Shown piece after piece: positions 20,085 through 29,100 of a stretch of 64,000 bases of DNA. The stretch's first letter is position 1; each line of letters opens with the position of its first letter. This DNA is from Bog-375 sp049698695 (GTDB taxonomy: Bacteria > Acidobacteriota > Terriglobia > Bryobacterales > Bryobacteraceae). A program made the position numbers and the translations under genes. Below the pieces are notes generated by a model. That model did no database searches, was not told where the DNA came from, and saw only the letters and a program-made list of their open reading frames with translations. The stretch covers positions 1 to 64,000 of the forward strand of contig JBAVYH010000062.1 in the NCBI GenBank assembly GCA_049698695.1, written 5' to 3'.

Positions 20085-22387
20085 TGGGCGACGCGGGCTG
20101 CCAGGACAGTACGCTGAACGCCATGCGCGGTGTTTTGTGTCAACCGCATTTCCGCAAACGAGAGGAGGAAGGCCAGCATCGATTCGGCTCCCTGGTTTTC
20201 GTTGCTTCGGTCCGCGTGCAGCCCATCGCGGCAACCGCCAGTCTGAGCGGCGTAGAGTTCCAGCCCGAGATCGTTCCAGCCCAGGAACCAGTCGAAGGCG
20301 CGTTGCGCCTGTTCATACCACCATGGGTCGGCCGTGGCGCGGTACGCTTCCAGGCAAGCCGAGACCGTGCTCTGCGCCTCGATAGGCTGCTGGTCGAAGT
20401 TTGCGCGTGCGCCGTTACGCTTATAGAATCCGTTGCTGCCAATCGGCCGCAGTTGACCCTGCTGTGAGGTCTGTACACCCACCAGCCATTGCAGCGCGCG
20501 TATGCCTCGTTCGTACACGCTCCTCTGTCCGGTGGCGCGCCCGTTGACAATCAGGGCGTGGGCCAGCTTTGCGTTGTCATAAGTCAACTCCTCTTCAAAC
20601 CAGGACCAGCCGGGCTGGGCGACCTTGTCGAAGATCGCCACTAGTCGCGCGGTCAACTCTTCGCGGACGTCGGAAGCCAGCCGGTCACCCTTCATCCTGC
20701 GCAGATACTCGTGAATGCCGATCAGGCTGAATGCCCAGGCGCGGGGCGACGTGAAATCCAGCACGGCCGGCAACGCCTGCGCGAAAAGCTGTTCGGTCAT
20801 CGTCTGGGAGCTCCAATGCGGCGAGCGCCCCGCCGCGGTGCCCAGCGCCCAAATCGCACGGCCATGAGAATCTTCGGACCCCTGTTTATCCAGCCAGCGG
20901 CGGTCAATACTAAGAAAGTTGTGGAAACGTTTCGTTTTTGAATTGAACGCGCCCTTTAAAAACGCTACATAGGTTGTGGCCAGTGCCCGGATGCGCTTGG
21001 GAACTTCTTCCAGTTGGCACAGCAACACGGTCAGAATGAGTGCGCGGGCATTATCGTCCGTGCAGTAGCCTTCCGACAGATTCGGTGCAGTAAAGCGCGC
21101 GTGCTGGAAAATGCCGGTTGAATCCGTCATTCGGTAAAGATGATCCAGATTCAACTCCGGCGACTCATGCGGCCGATCGCCAAACGCTCTCGCGGCAACA
21201 GATTCGCGGGGAGCCGCTTCCGCCTGACGCCGTGCCGTCTCAAAGGAGCGCATGTACAGCCGCGCTGTGTTGCTCCACACCATTTCGCGGCCCAACTTGT
21301 AGGCGTTATCGCTCATGGCGTTCCGGCGCGTTTCATCGCGTAACAACCCACTGACCTCGCGCGCAATCGCTTTCGGGTCCGCGAATGGCACCAATACGCC
21401 GCGCTGGTCCCGCAACAATTCGACGGCGTGCCAATACGGCGTCGAGATCACGGCTTTACCCGCGCCAAACGCATACGCTAATGTTCCCGACGTAATCTGG
21501 CCTTCGTCCAGATAAGGAGTGATATATAGATCTGCCGCTCCAATGAACTCGGTCAGCTCCCTTAACTCCACAAAGCGGTTGTGGAAGATGACGTTGTTAT
21601 CGAGTTTGTTTTTCCTGGCGATGGCCTCGAGGCTGAGGCGGTAGGCCTCACCTCTCGTGCGCAACTCGTTGGGGTGGGTGGCACCCAGCAAGATATAGAC
21701 GAGGTCGGGAAACTCCGCCACCACATCCGGGAGAGCATTGAGCACATTCTCAATTCCCTTGTTGGGCGAAAGCAGCCCGAACGTCAGCAACACCTTCTTG
21801 CCGGTCACGCCGAACTGGTCCTTGTAATAATCCGGGGTGAAGAATGGCACGTCGGGAATACCGTGCGGGATCAGATCGATCTTAGCCGCCGGCACCTGGT
21901 AAACTTCCTGCAGAATCGATTGTCCCCGCTCCGTCATCACGACCAGCCGGGTTGAGCGCGCGACCAATTCCTGCATTACGCGACGCTGGTCTGCGTTCGG
22001 AGCGCGGAGGACGGTGTGGAGCGTGGTGACGACGGGCGCTGCCAATCCGCGCAACAGCGCCAATAAATGGCTGCCGGCGGGCCCGCCGAAGATTCCGAAC
22101 TCGTGCTGGACAGAGACAGTGTCCACGTTGCTGGTGTTCAAATAGTCTGCGGCGCGCTGGTAGGACGCCAGATCCTGTTCCTCGATCTCGAAGCGAACGA
22201 CGTCCGGATACTGATAGCATCCCCCGATGTCATTGACTGGTACCGCGAAACACCGGCTTTGGGGATGGCGCGCTGCCACGGCCCCAAGCAGATCGGACGT
22301 AAACGTGGCAATGCCGCATTTGCGCGGCAAGTAGTCACCGAGAAAGGCGATAGTTCGAATGCTGGAGGCTGTTTTCACAACTTGCAC
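20081..22387 (-). CDS. GT4 glycosyltransferase fused to a C-terminal alpha-helical glycosidase-like domain
   Basis: 768 aa from a GTG at 22387. Residues 10-390 form a GT4 fold (FLGDYLPRKCGIATFTSDL, the VQHEFGIFGG segment, and GLLSPNKGIENVL); the EGQITSGTLAYAFGAGKAV segment is the donor-binding acidic region. From about 410 a second domain (LYRMTDSTGIFQHA, GYCTDDNARALIL, SEDSHGRAIWALG) looks like an alpha/alpha-barrel. It should transfer an NDP-sugar to a glycan in the cytoplasm. The role of the second domain is unknown. GH130 follows with a 4-bp overlap. Confidence 0.8.
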   Translation of the reverse strand: MQVVKTASSIRTIAFLGDYLPRKCGIATFTSDLLGAVAARHPQSRCFAVPVNDIGGCYQYPDVVRFEIEEQDLASYQRAADYLNTSNVDTVSVQHEFGIFGGPAGSHLLALLRGLAAPVVTTLHTVLRAPNADQRRVMQELVARSTRLVVMTERGQSILQEVYQVPAAKIDLIPHGIPDVPFFTPDYYKDQFGVTGKKVLLTFGLLSPNKGIENVLNALPDVVAEFPDLVYILLGATHPNELRTRGEAYRLSLEAIARKNKLDNNVIFHNRFVELRELTEFIGAADLYITPYLDEGQITSGTLAYAFGAGKAVISTPYWHAVELLRDQRGVLVPFADPKAIAREVSGLLRDETRRNAMSDNAYKLGREMVWSNTARLYMRSFETARRQAEAAPRESVAARAFGDRPHESPELNLDHLYRMTDSTGIFQHARFTAPNLSEGYCTDDNARALILTVLLCQLEEVPKRIRALATTYVAFLKGAFNSKTKRFHNFLSIDRRWLDKQGSEDSHGRAIWALGTAAGRSPHWSSQTMTEQLFAQALPAVLDFTSPRAWAFSLIGIHEYLRRMKGDRLASDVREELTARLVAIFDKVAQPGWSWFEEELTYDNAKLAHALIVNGRATGQRSVYERGIRALQWLVGVQTSQQGQLRPIGSNGFYKRNGARANFDQQPIEAQSTVSACLEAYRATADPWWYEQAQRAFDWFLGWNDLGLELYAAQTGGCRDGLHADRSNENQGAESMLAFLLSFAEMRLTQNTAHGVQRTVLAARVAQ

Positions 22388-22424
22388 CCACCTTCTTTCG
22401 GCTCTTTGGCCTCACAATAACGGG

Positions 22425-22453
22425 TGGCTCATTTAACGGCGGTCGATGAGCCA
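22425..22453 (-). terminator. Hairpin after the DksA-like gene
   Basis: Perfect 8-bp arms TGGCTCAT / ATGAGCCA with a 13-base loop, directly after the DksA-like stop. No T-run follows, so it may act as an attenuator or processing site between this gene and the glycosyltransferase. Confidence 0.45.
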
Positions 22454-22459
22454 TCAAAC

Positions 22460-22843
22460 TCACGCGGCATTGACGAGAGTCTCGCTCACATCCGTTGTCT
22501 CCTGCCGTTCCCGCTCGGCAGTTTCCTGGCACTGGATGCAGCGCGTTGCCCATGGGACGGCTGCGAGGCGTTTTGAACTGATCGCGTAATCGCAGTCAAT
22601 GCAGGTTCCAAAACTACCGTCGTGAATCCGTCGCAATGCCGCTTTCACCTGACGCAGCAGGGCGGAGTCGCGGTCGACGTTCCGGATCGCCAAATCTCGT
22701 TCCGACGCATACTGAATCTCATCCATTTGGTCAGCGCTCTTCTCGATGGCGATGCCGTCCCGCGTTCGCAAGATCCGAGCCAGTTCAGCCTGTTTTCGTT
22801 CGAGGGTCTCTCTGACCCGGGCAATCGCAGTAGCTATCTTCAT
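22460..22843 (-). CDS. DksA/TraR-family zinc-finger protein
   Basis: 127 aa. N-terminal coiled coil (about 1-70) and a C4 zinc finger CIDCDYAISSKR...CIQC. DksA proteins bind the RNA polymerase secondary channel and adjust transcription in starvation, with ppGpp. The coiled-coil tip has no obvious DxxDxA triad, so the activity may differ from DksA itself. It has its own sigma54-type promoter, divergent from the phospholipase-like gene. Confidence 0.85.
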   Translation of the reverse strand: MKIATAIARVRETLERKQAELARILRTRDGIAIEKSADQMDEIQYASERDLAIRNVDRDSALLRQVKAALRRIHDGSFGTCIDCDYAISSKRLAAVPWATRCIQCQETAERERQETTDVSETLVNAA

Positions 22844-22881
22844 GACGGTCCCCTTCTGTGCGCCAGTTGCCTTTGGTTCTT

Positions 22882-22897
22882 TGCACGGGATGACCCA
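22882..22897 (-). promoter_or_regulatory. Putative sigma54 promoter of the DksA-like gene
   Basis: Minus strand TGGGTCATCCCGTGCA, correct GG-N10-GC spacing, 40 bases before the ATG. Confidence 0.65.
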
Positions 22898-23094
22898 AAA
22901 CAGAACTCCTGCTGTTTGAAGGCCGATGCCGACGGGCGAGCATGGGCGTTAAGCGGAAATACCGGAGCCAAAGTGCAAAGGCTGCACCTGGAGTGCGATA
23001 TTTGCCGACCCGCGATCGGCGACGCCTGCCCGGTCCGGTCAACCGGCGGCAGGCTGGCGGGCCATTTGGGCCGGGAGAGCACACAGGGTGGCGG

Positions 23095-23110
23095 TGGTCA
23101 CCAACGTGCG
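23095..23110 (+). promoter_or_regulatory. Putative sigma54 promoter of the phospholipase-like gene
   Basis: TGGTCACCAACGTGCG, correct GG-N10-GC spacing, 39 bases before the ATG at 23149. Confidence 0.55.
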
Positions 23111-23148
23111 TTCACACACCCAAAGAGGGGACTGCTGAAGGAGATTTA

Positions 23149-24474
23149 ATGACCCGCCGTAAAGCAACACGCCGATTTCATAGCCTTCTGCCCCCAACTG
23201 CTCTTGGGCTATTGTTTCTTTTCTCGGTCCCAACGGCATCTGCCTATTCCGTTCTCACCCACGAAGCCATTATCGATTCGACCTGGGACAGCGCGATCAA
23301 ACCGCTACTGCTGAAACGGTTCCCGGCGGCCACCCCAGACGAGTTGGCGCAAGCACATGCATTCGCTTACGGTGGGTGCATTATCCAGGATCTGGGGTAC
23401 TACCCTTTCGGCAGCAAGTTCTTCAGCAACTTGACGCATTACATCCGGAGCGGCGATTTCGTCCTCAACCTGATCCGCGAATCGCAAGACCTCAATGAGT
23501 ACGCTTTCGCTCTGGGAGCGCTGTCGCACTATGCCGCCGACAACAATGGTCACCCAATGGCCGTTAACCGGGCGGTTCCTTTGTTCTACCCGAAGCTCGG
23601 CCTGAAGTTCGGCAAGCAAGTGACGTATGCCGACGATCCATCTACCCACGCCAGGACGGAGTTCGCTTTCGATGTCTTTCAGGCCGCGAAGGGCCGCTAC
23701 GCCTCGGCCGCGTACAAAGACTTCATCGGCTTTGAAGTGGCAAAACCTCTGCTCGACCGCGCGTTTCAGGACACCTATGGGATGAGGCTGGAAAAAGTCT
23801 TCATGGATGTCGATCTCGCCATCGGATCGTATCGCCGCGCGGTCGGGTCCGTTCTTCCTGCTCTGACGCGAGTCGCCTGGCAACTCAAGAAGCAGGAAAT
23901 CAGAAAAGAAGCTCCCAGCGTCACGCGTAAGATGTTCCTCTATAATTTATCTCGCTCCAGCTACGAAAAGAACTGGGGTGCTACCTATAGCCAACCCGGA
24001 ATCCGATCGAAATTCCTGACATCTGTATTCCGCATCGTGCCAAGAGTGGGACCGCTCCGGCCGCTGTCATTCAAGAGGCTGACGCCTGAGATCGAGAAGA
24101 TGTACATGGCCAGCTTCAATTCGACGATTGACCGTTATCGTGAACTGCTGTCGGAACAGAATGCCGGCAATCTTAAGCTGCCGAATGACAATCTCGACGT
24201 GGGAGAGTTCACGCCGGCGGGGAAATATAGACTGGCGGATGACGCCTACTCGGAACTACTACACAAATTGCAGGGCCACTACACGGACATGCCGCAAGAG
24301 CTCCGCAGTGATATTCTCGCTTTCTACCAGGACCTGAACCTTCCCATCTCGACCAAGACGAACGCGAGCGATTGGGCCCGGGTGCTTAAAGAACTCGGTC
24401 AATTGCAGTCTGTGGACGCGGACCTACGGCATCCGACGGCGCTTACTGCGGTGGGGACGCCTCTTTCCCGATGA
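23149..24474 (+). CDS. Secreted zinc-dependent phospholipase C/P1-nuclease-like protein
   Basis: 441 aa from the ATG at 23149, behind GAAGGAG. Signal peptide ending in ASA, so the mature protein begins YSVLTHEAII. The mature N-terminus, the THEAIID histidine and LGALSHYAADNNGHP match the zinc-ligand layout of the bacterial phospholipase C / S1-P1 nuclease fold (HxxxD and H patterns). Likely periplasmic or extracellular hydrolase. The C-terminal 200 residues are not recognised. Catalytic competence is not proven. Confidence 0.7.
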   Translation: MTRRKATRRFHSLLPPTALGLLFLFSVPTASAYSVLTHEAIIDSTWDSAIKPLLLKRFPAATPDELAQAHAFAYGGCIIQDLGYYPFGSKFFSNLTHYIRSGDFVLNLIRESQDLNEYAFALGALSHYAADNNGHPMAVNRAVPLFYPKLGLKFGKQVTYADDPSTHARTEFAFDVFQAAKGRYASAAYKDFIGFEVAKPLLDRAFQDTYGMRLEKVFMDVDLAIGSYRRAVGSVLPALTRVAWQLKKQEIRKEAPSVTRKMFLYNLSRSSYEKNWGATYSQPGIRSKFLTSVFRIVPRVGPLRPLSFKRLTPEIEKMYMASFNSTIDRYRELLSEQNAGNLKLPNDNLDVGEFTPAGKYRLADDAYSELLHKLQGHYTDMPQELRSDILAFYQDLNLPISTKTNASDWARVLKELGQLQSVDADLRHPTALTAVGTPLSR

Positions 24475-24587
24475 GCGGCACGGCGAAGAGTTCGCCGCTC
24501 TCGTTGCGATCCTGCTGGTCGCTCCCCGTCTCCCATATTGATTGACGCAATCGCCGGAGCATTCCAAAAACCTCTCCGCCAGGAGCC

Positions 24588-24668
24588 CTAATACCAGCGG
24601 CCGCGGCCGTAATAGCCACCGCCGCCAAATAGCAGCACGAGAACTACGATGATCAAGAGAATCGTCAT
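24588..24668 (-). CDS. 26-aa membrane micro-protein, Gly/Tyr-rich tail
   Basis: MTILLIIVVLVLLFGGGG followed by YYGRGRWY. One hydrophobic helix then a GGGGYYGRxRW tail. An AAAGGA site lies before the ATG and a -24/-12 promoter further upstream. The same design recurs in this window at 43104-43259 and 43640-43717, which supports that it is real. It resembles the start of DUF3309-type proteins. Confidence 0.65.
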   Translation of the reverse strand: MTILLIIVVLVLLFGGGGYYGRGRWY

Positions 24669-24704
24669 ATTTTTCCTTTAGTACACGATCTGCCGAAGCA
24701 GCAC

Positions 24705-24720
24705 GGCGATTCGAGTGCCA
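24705..24720 (-). promoter_or_regulatory. Putative sigma54 promoter of the micro-protein gene
   Basis: Minus strand TGGCACTCGAATCGCC. The -24 box TGGCAC is perfect; the -12 box has CGC in place of TGC. It ends 37 bases before the ATG. Confidence 0.6.
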
Positions 24721-24748
24721 CATGCCGGTAGCGCCGTCTACCGGCATG
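24721..24748. repeat. Palindromic REP-like hairpin
   Basis: Perfect 11-bp arms CATGCCGGTAG / CTACCGGCATG around CGCCGT. It contains GGTAGCGCCG, the same core as the large repeat at 5387-5496, and directly abuts a -24 promoter element. Confidence 0.75.
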
Positions 24749-24770
24749 CAGAGTTTGCCGCGAAACGCAC

Positions 24771-25064
24771 CTAGCGCCAGTGTCCCTCGACTAGAACATA
24801 CCCGCCGTGACGGTGAACCCAGCGGTGCGCCACCCAGTGGGCATGTGCCCGTGGAGGCTGTTCCCACCTTCCCGGGGTCCAGGCGTAAGCGTTGCCATCC
24901 CACCGATGGTACCCGGAAATCCACACATAATTGCGGCCCGGTGGCCGACCTCGATTTTCGACCACGATATGAGGTGGCGCGATGCGAACCACAACCTCGG
25001 CGGCCAGCGGGCTGAGGGCCAGCGCGCCTGCAAAAACCAATCCAATCAATCGTCTAGGAAACAT
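24771..25064 (-). CDS. Small secreted YxWxxGxW-repeat protein
   Basis: 97 aa from the ATG at 25064 (GGGAG upstream fixes this start). Signal peptide ends in LAA. The mature part has the repeats YVWISGYHRWDGNAYAW, PGRWEQPP, HWVAHRWVHRHGGYVLVEG and ends HWR, typical of the YXWGXW/WxxGxW family of small envelope proteins. Function unknown; often stress induced. It is similar in type to the protein at 10515-10835. Confidence 0.8.
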   Translation of the reverse strand: MFPRRLIGLVFAGALALSPLAAEVVVRIAPPHIVVENRGRPPGRNYVWISGYHRWDGNAYAWTPGRWEQPPRAHAHWVAHRWVHRHGGYVLVEGHWR

Positions 25065-25353
25065 AACACGCTCTCCCATTCTCAGTTACCAAACCGCGAA
25101 CCAATCTAAGCGGCAGGGTGCGACCAAGCTCCTCTCCCCGATGAGGGCATGATGGAGAACCACTTGGAATATCTTCACCGCTCCGAGTGTTAGCAGTGCA
25201 CGTGTGTGGCCGCGCGCGAACACACAGCCCGCGACAAGCCGGTTACGCGTGCACAGGCAAAACCTGCACCGAAGTGCAGTCTTTCACCGGGCGGCTCCAC
25301 GGCAAGCGCTGGTGAAATGGGCGGGGAGTCGCGATGGCGGCGATCTGAGAATG

Positions 25354-26133
25354 TCAGTCGGCCGACGGGAGAGCGATATAAAATGTCGATCCCGCGCCGG
25401 GCGTCGATTCCATCCAGATTCGACCGCCCTGCCATTCGATGGCCTTCTTGCAGAATGCGAGTCCAAGTCCGTTTCCGGGGTGCTCTTTTCCGTGCAGGCG
25501 CTTGAACACCCCGAATACGCGGTCCTGGAATGCCGGATCTATACCAGGGCCGTTGTCTTGGACGGAAAATACCCAATCGAGATCCGCCCGTCTGACCGAA
25601 ACGTGAACGCGCGGAGAAAGCTTACCGCAGTATTCGATGGCGTTTCGAATCAAATGCTGCAAGACCTTGGTTAGTATTTCGAAATCGCCGCACACGCGCG
25701 GCAAAGGGTCATGGGTAACGACTGCGCTGGTTTCTGTTATCTGCTTGTCCAGCGAGAGAAGCGCCTGGCGAAGGACCGCTTCCATATCCGTCGGGGAGGA
25801 GCGCCGGTCGCCAGTGCCGGTGGCCCAGTAGTCCACCACATCGGCGAGCAATGACTGCATGTTTGCCGCACCGTCCTGGATGCGCTCGAGGAATGCGGCG
25901 GCGTCGGAATCGAGGCGGCCGGCATAGTTCTCGGCCATGAGTTGACTGAATGAAGCTACGTCCCGGAGAGACTGGCGCAGGTTGTGAGCCGCCATCGAGA
26001 CAAACTCTTCAAACTCCGCGTTCGCCCGGTCCAACTTCCGCTGGACCTCGATGCCTGCCTGTGCTGACGCGTCCAGCGCCTTGCGCAAGCGCTCGACCTC
26101 GTCTTCCACGCGGTCTTGATCAGAGTTGCCCAT
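25354..26133 (-). CDS. Soluble histidine kinase
   Basis: 259 aa, no transmembrane helix. A short coiled coil, HisKA-like box with SMAAHNLRQSLRDV (phospho-His) and HATPase_c with NAIEYCG, VQDNGPGID and GNGLGLAFCKK. It overlaps the end of the CheB/CheR kinase gene by 14 bp, and its catalytic part is closely alike to that protein's C-terminus (VFGVFKRLHG against VFGMFRRLHG), which points to a local duplication. It may phosphorylate the single-domain regulator at 30019-30480. Confidence 0.85.
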   Translation of the reverse strand: MGNSDQDRVEDEVERLRKALDASAQAGIEVQRKLDRANAEFEEFVSMAAHNLRQSLRDVASFSQLMAENYAGRLDSDAAAFLERIQDGAANMQSLLADVVDYWATGTGDRRSSPTDMEAVLRQALLSLDKQITETSAVVTHDPLPRVCGDFEILTKVLQHLIRNAIEYCGKLSPRVHVSVRRADLDWVFSVQDNGPGIDPAFQDRVFGVFKRLHGKEHPGNGLGLAFCKKAIEWQGGRIWMESTPGAGSTFYIALPSAD

Positions 26134-29100
26134 CTTCAGTCAACGGGCCGCGGTTCGGGCGCTGAGTGGGGGGTGGAATTGTAAACTTGAATGTAGCGCC
26201 CCTCCCTGCTTCCGATTCCACCCAGATTCGTCCACCCTTGCGCTCGACGATCTTCTTACAGAGTGCAAGACCAATGCCAGTACCGGAGATTTCGATTCCA
26301 TGCAAGCGCCTGAACATACCGAACACCCTGCCGGCGTCTTGCGGATCGATACCGATTCCGTTGTCCCGCACCGCAAACAGCCACCCTTCGCCGGCTCTCT
26401 CCGCCGAGACGTGGATCCTCGGTGTCTCCTCGCCCCTGTACTTGATCGAATTGGAAATCAGGTTCTGGAAAAGTTGCGTCAGCATGACCTCTTCGGCTAC
26501 CACAGTTGGCAGCGGATCGGAGGTTACGATGGCACCACTCTCCGCGATGGCCACTTGGAGGTTCAACAGCGCTTTGGCGAGAACAGCGCCGCAATCGACC
26601 GAAGCGAAGCCGTCGTGCTCCCGCCCACTGACCTCCCAATAGGCAAGCAGCGCTTTCAGCAGGGCTTCTATCCTCAGTGCCCCCTCCACGGAGTAAGAGA
26701 TGAATCTGTCCGCTTCTTCACCTAGTTTTCCTGCGTACTCCCGCCCCAAAAGCTCAGTAAAGTTCACCACCATTCGTAGAGGTTCCTGCAAGTCGTGCGT
26801 GAGGGCATAGGCAAAATTCTGCAGCTCGGCATTGGTTGTCCGGAGTGCTTCCTCAGCCTGTTTGCGTTCTGTCGCATCCTCAATCGCCAGAAGAATCGTT
26901 CGCGCCTGCGCATTCGGATTGTAGATCTCGCTGGCATTGAGGAGCATCACTTTACGTCCGACACGTTCAAAGTCGTGTGTCACCTCAAAATCCCGGAATG
27001 TTGCGTGGGCGGGGAGAATGTTCTCCAGCAGCTCGCGCAGTTTCGGGATATTCCATTGTCCGTTCCCGAGGTCATAGATGAGACGATTTTCCGTCTCCTC
27101 CTGCGCGGTCTGGAAGGTTGTGTAAAACGTTTTGTTCGCTTTCAGAACCTGCAGGTTCTGATTCAGGATCACCAAAGGCTCCCGTACCGTTTCGACAATA
27201 GCTTCGGCGAAGTCAAGACCGCGCTTTGCGGCATCGATATCGATCAACATCAGCACGGCGCCGTCGGTCTTACCATCCGGTCCCCGGGACGGAAGGATGC
27301 GCAGCGAATACCAGCGGCCGTGCGAGTCGCGGACATCGCGCGGTTGCCGGTTGCCGCCCTCCATGGCATCGAGCAGCAACCGCCGCAGATCGGGCAGTTC
27401 CATTTGGGGCTGAAGATCGGTGATCGACCGTCCGACATCGGAGGCGATCAGATTCAACATAGGTTCCATGGCGCGTGTAAAGCGGCGGATGCGCAGATCT
27501 CGCCCCACCATGACAAGCGGTATGCTGATGCTCTCGAGAAGATTGGTCAGGTCCCGGTTGACTTTGCTGAATTCCACGTTGCTGATCTTCAGCTCTTCGT
27601 TCAGCGTGTTCAGTTCTTCGTTGGCCGATTCCAGCTCTTCCTGCGCGGTTTCCAGTTCCTCGTTGCCAGCCTGCGCCTCCTCGTTCGCCGCCCTGAGCTC
27701 TTCCAGGGTGGTTGCATTATCTTCGACGACCGATTGCAGATATTCTTTGGTTGCGATAAGCTCGCGCTGCAGCCGGGCGCTTCCCCCGTTCTCCTGTGTC
27801 GCGGGCTTCTGCTTCAACGCCGTGCCGCTGGTCTGTTCGGCGTCCTCAAACAGCACCAGGAAATAGCGTTCCTTGGAAGAGGACGAGCTTCTGAACGGGG
27901 TTACCTTGATTGTGACGTCTTTTAACTGGCCGCCATCTTCGATCCGGAAGCCTTCTTCTTTGGCTACAGCATTCCTTTGTCGGGCGGCTCTGATGGCCTT
28001 ACCGAGACCCGCAATCAGACCTTCGCGCACCAATTTGAGAAGATTCTGGGACGGCTCACCAGGCGAAAGCTCGAGGTACGGAGCTGTGCGGCCCCGGACC
28101 TGGATGATGTTCATGCGATCGTCAATGATGGCGCCGGGGGGGCCATGCTCGGCCAGCACTAACCGGTCGGCTTCTCTCAGCACGTCCGGCCCGGTCCGGC
28201 CGTCGGCACTTTTTTCCCGGAGGTCCACTCGACCCTCGGTTCGGCGGCCTTCCCTTAACGGCAGCGCCGGCGAACCGACAGCCGGCCGCATGCTATAGAT
28301 CTTGTTGGTCTTATCCACTTGATGAAATGCCTCGGAAAACGTGCCGATGCTTTCCGATGGACCGAGCACCAGAAAGCCCGTTGGCTTGAGGGCGTACTGC
28401 AGGATCGACCATACCTTGCGTTGCAAAACGTCTCCCAGGTAGATGAGCACGTTACAGCAACTGATGAGGTCCAGCTTGGAGAAAGGGGGATCCTGTGCCA
28501 GGTTGTGCCTGGCAAAAACACATTTGTCACGGACGATCTTCGCCACCTGGTACCCGCGCTCGGTTCGATTGAAGAACCGCGCCAATCGCTGCGCCGAAAC
28601 ATGGGCCAACGCGGCGCCCGTGTATGTGCCGAAGCGGGCTTTCTCGATCGCCGTTTCGCTGATATCGGTGGCGAAGATCTCGAAGGGAAGGCTGACTTTC
28701 GTGTCGTCCAGGAATTCCATCAAGCAGATGGCGATCGAATAAGCCTCCTCGCCCGTGGCGCACCCCGGCACCCAAATCCGGATTGGATCTTTGGGCCCTC
28801 TGTTCTCAACCAGAGCGGGGAACACCATCTTCTTTAGTTGTTCGAAGACCGCTGGTTCCCGGAAGAATGCAGTGACGGTAATCAGACAGTTCTCGCACAG
28901 CGCGTTTACTTCCTCGCGGTTCTTCTCGAGATCCCGGCTGTAGTCTCCCAGTGTTTCGAATCCGCGGAGGGACATGCGCCGCTTGATGCGTCGCGCGAGC
29001 GTGCCGTGCTTATAGTGCGTGAAATCCACTCCGGTAGCGTTCCGCACCAGCCGGAGTATCTTGGCCAGTTCCGGATCCCCCGGCGGCTCAATCGCCTCCC

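Larger units (their letters stand above)
22844..23148. other. Divergent intergenic region with two sigma54-type promoters
   Basis: 305 bp between the DksA-like and phospholipase-like genes. It carries outward-pointing -24/-12 sites at 22882-22897 and 23095-23110. Nothing else recognisable. Confidence 0.55.

Noticed and set aside
24771..25353. Sigma54 site before the YxWxxGxW gene at 25064
   Set aside because: Two TGG...TGC pairs were found but with 8 and 10 bases between, not 9.
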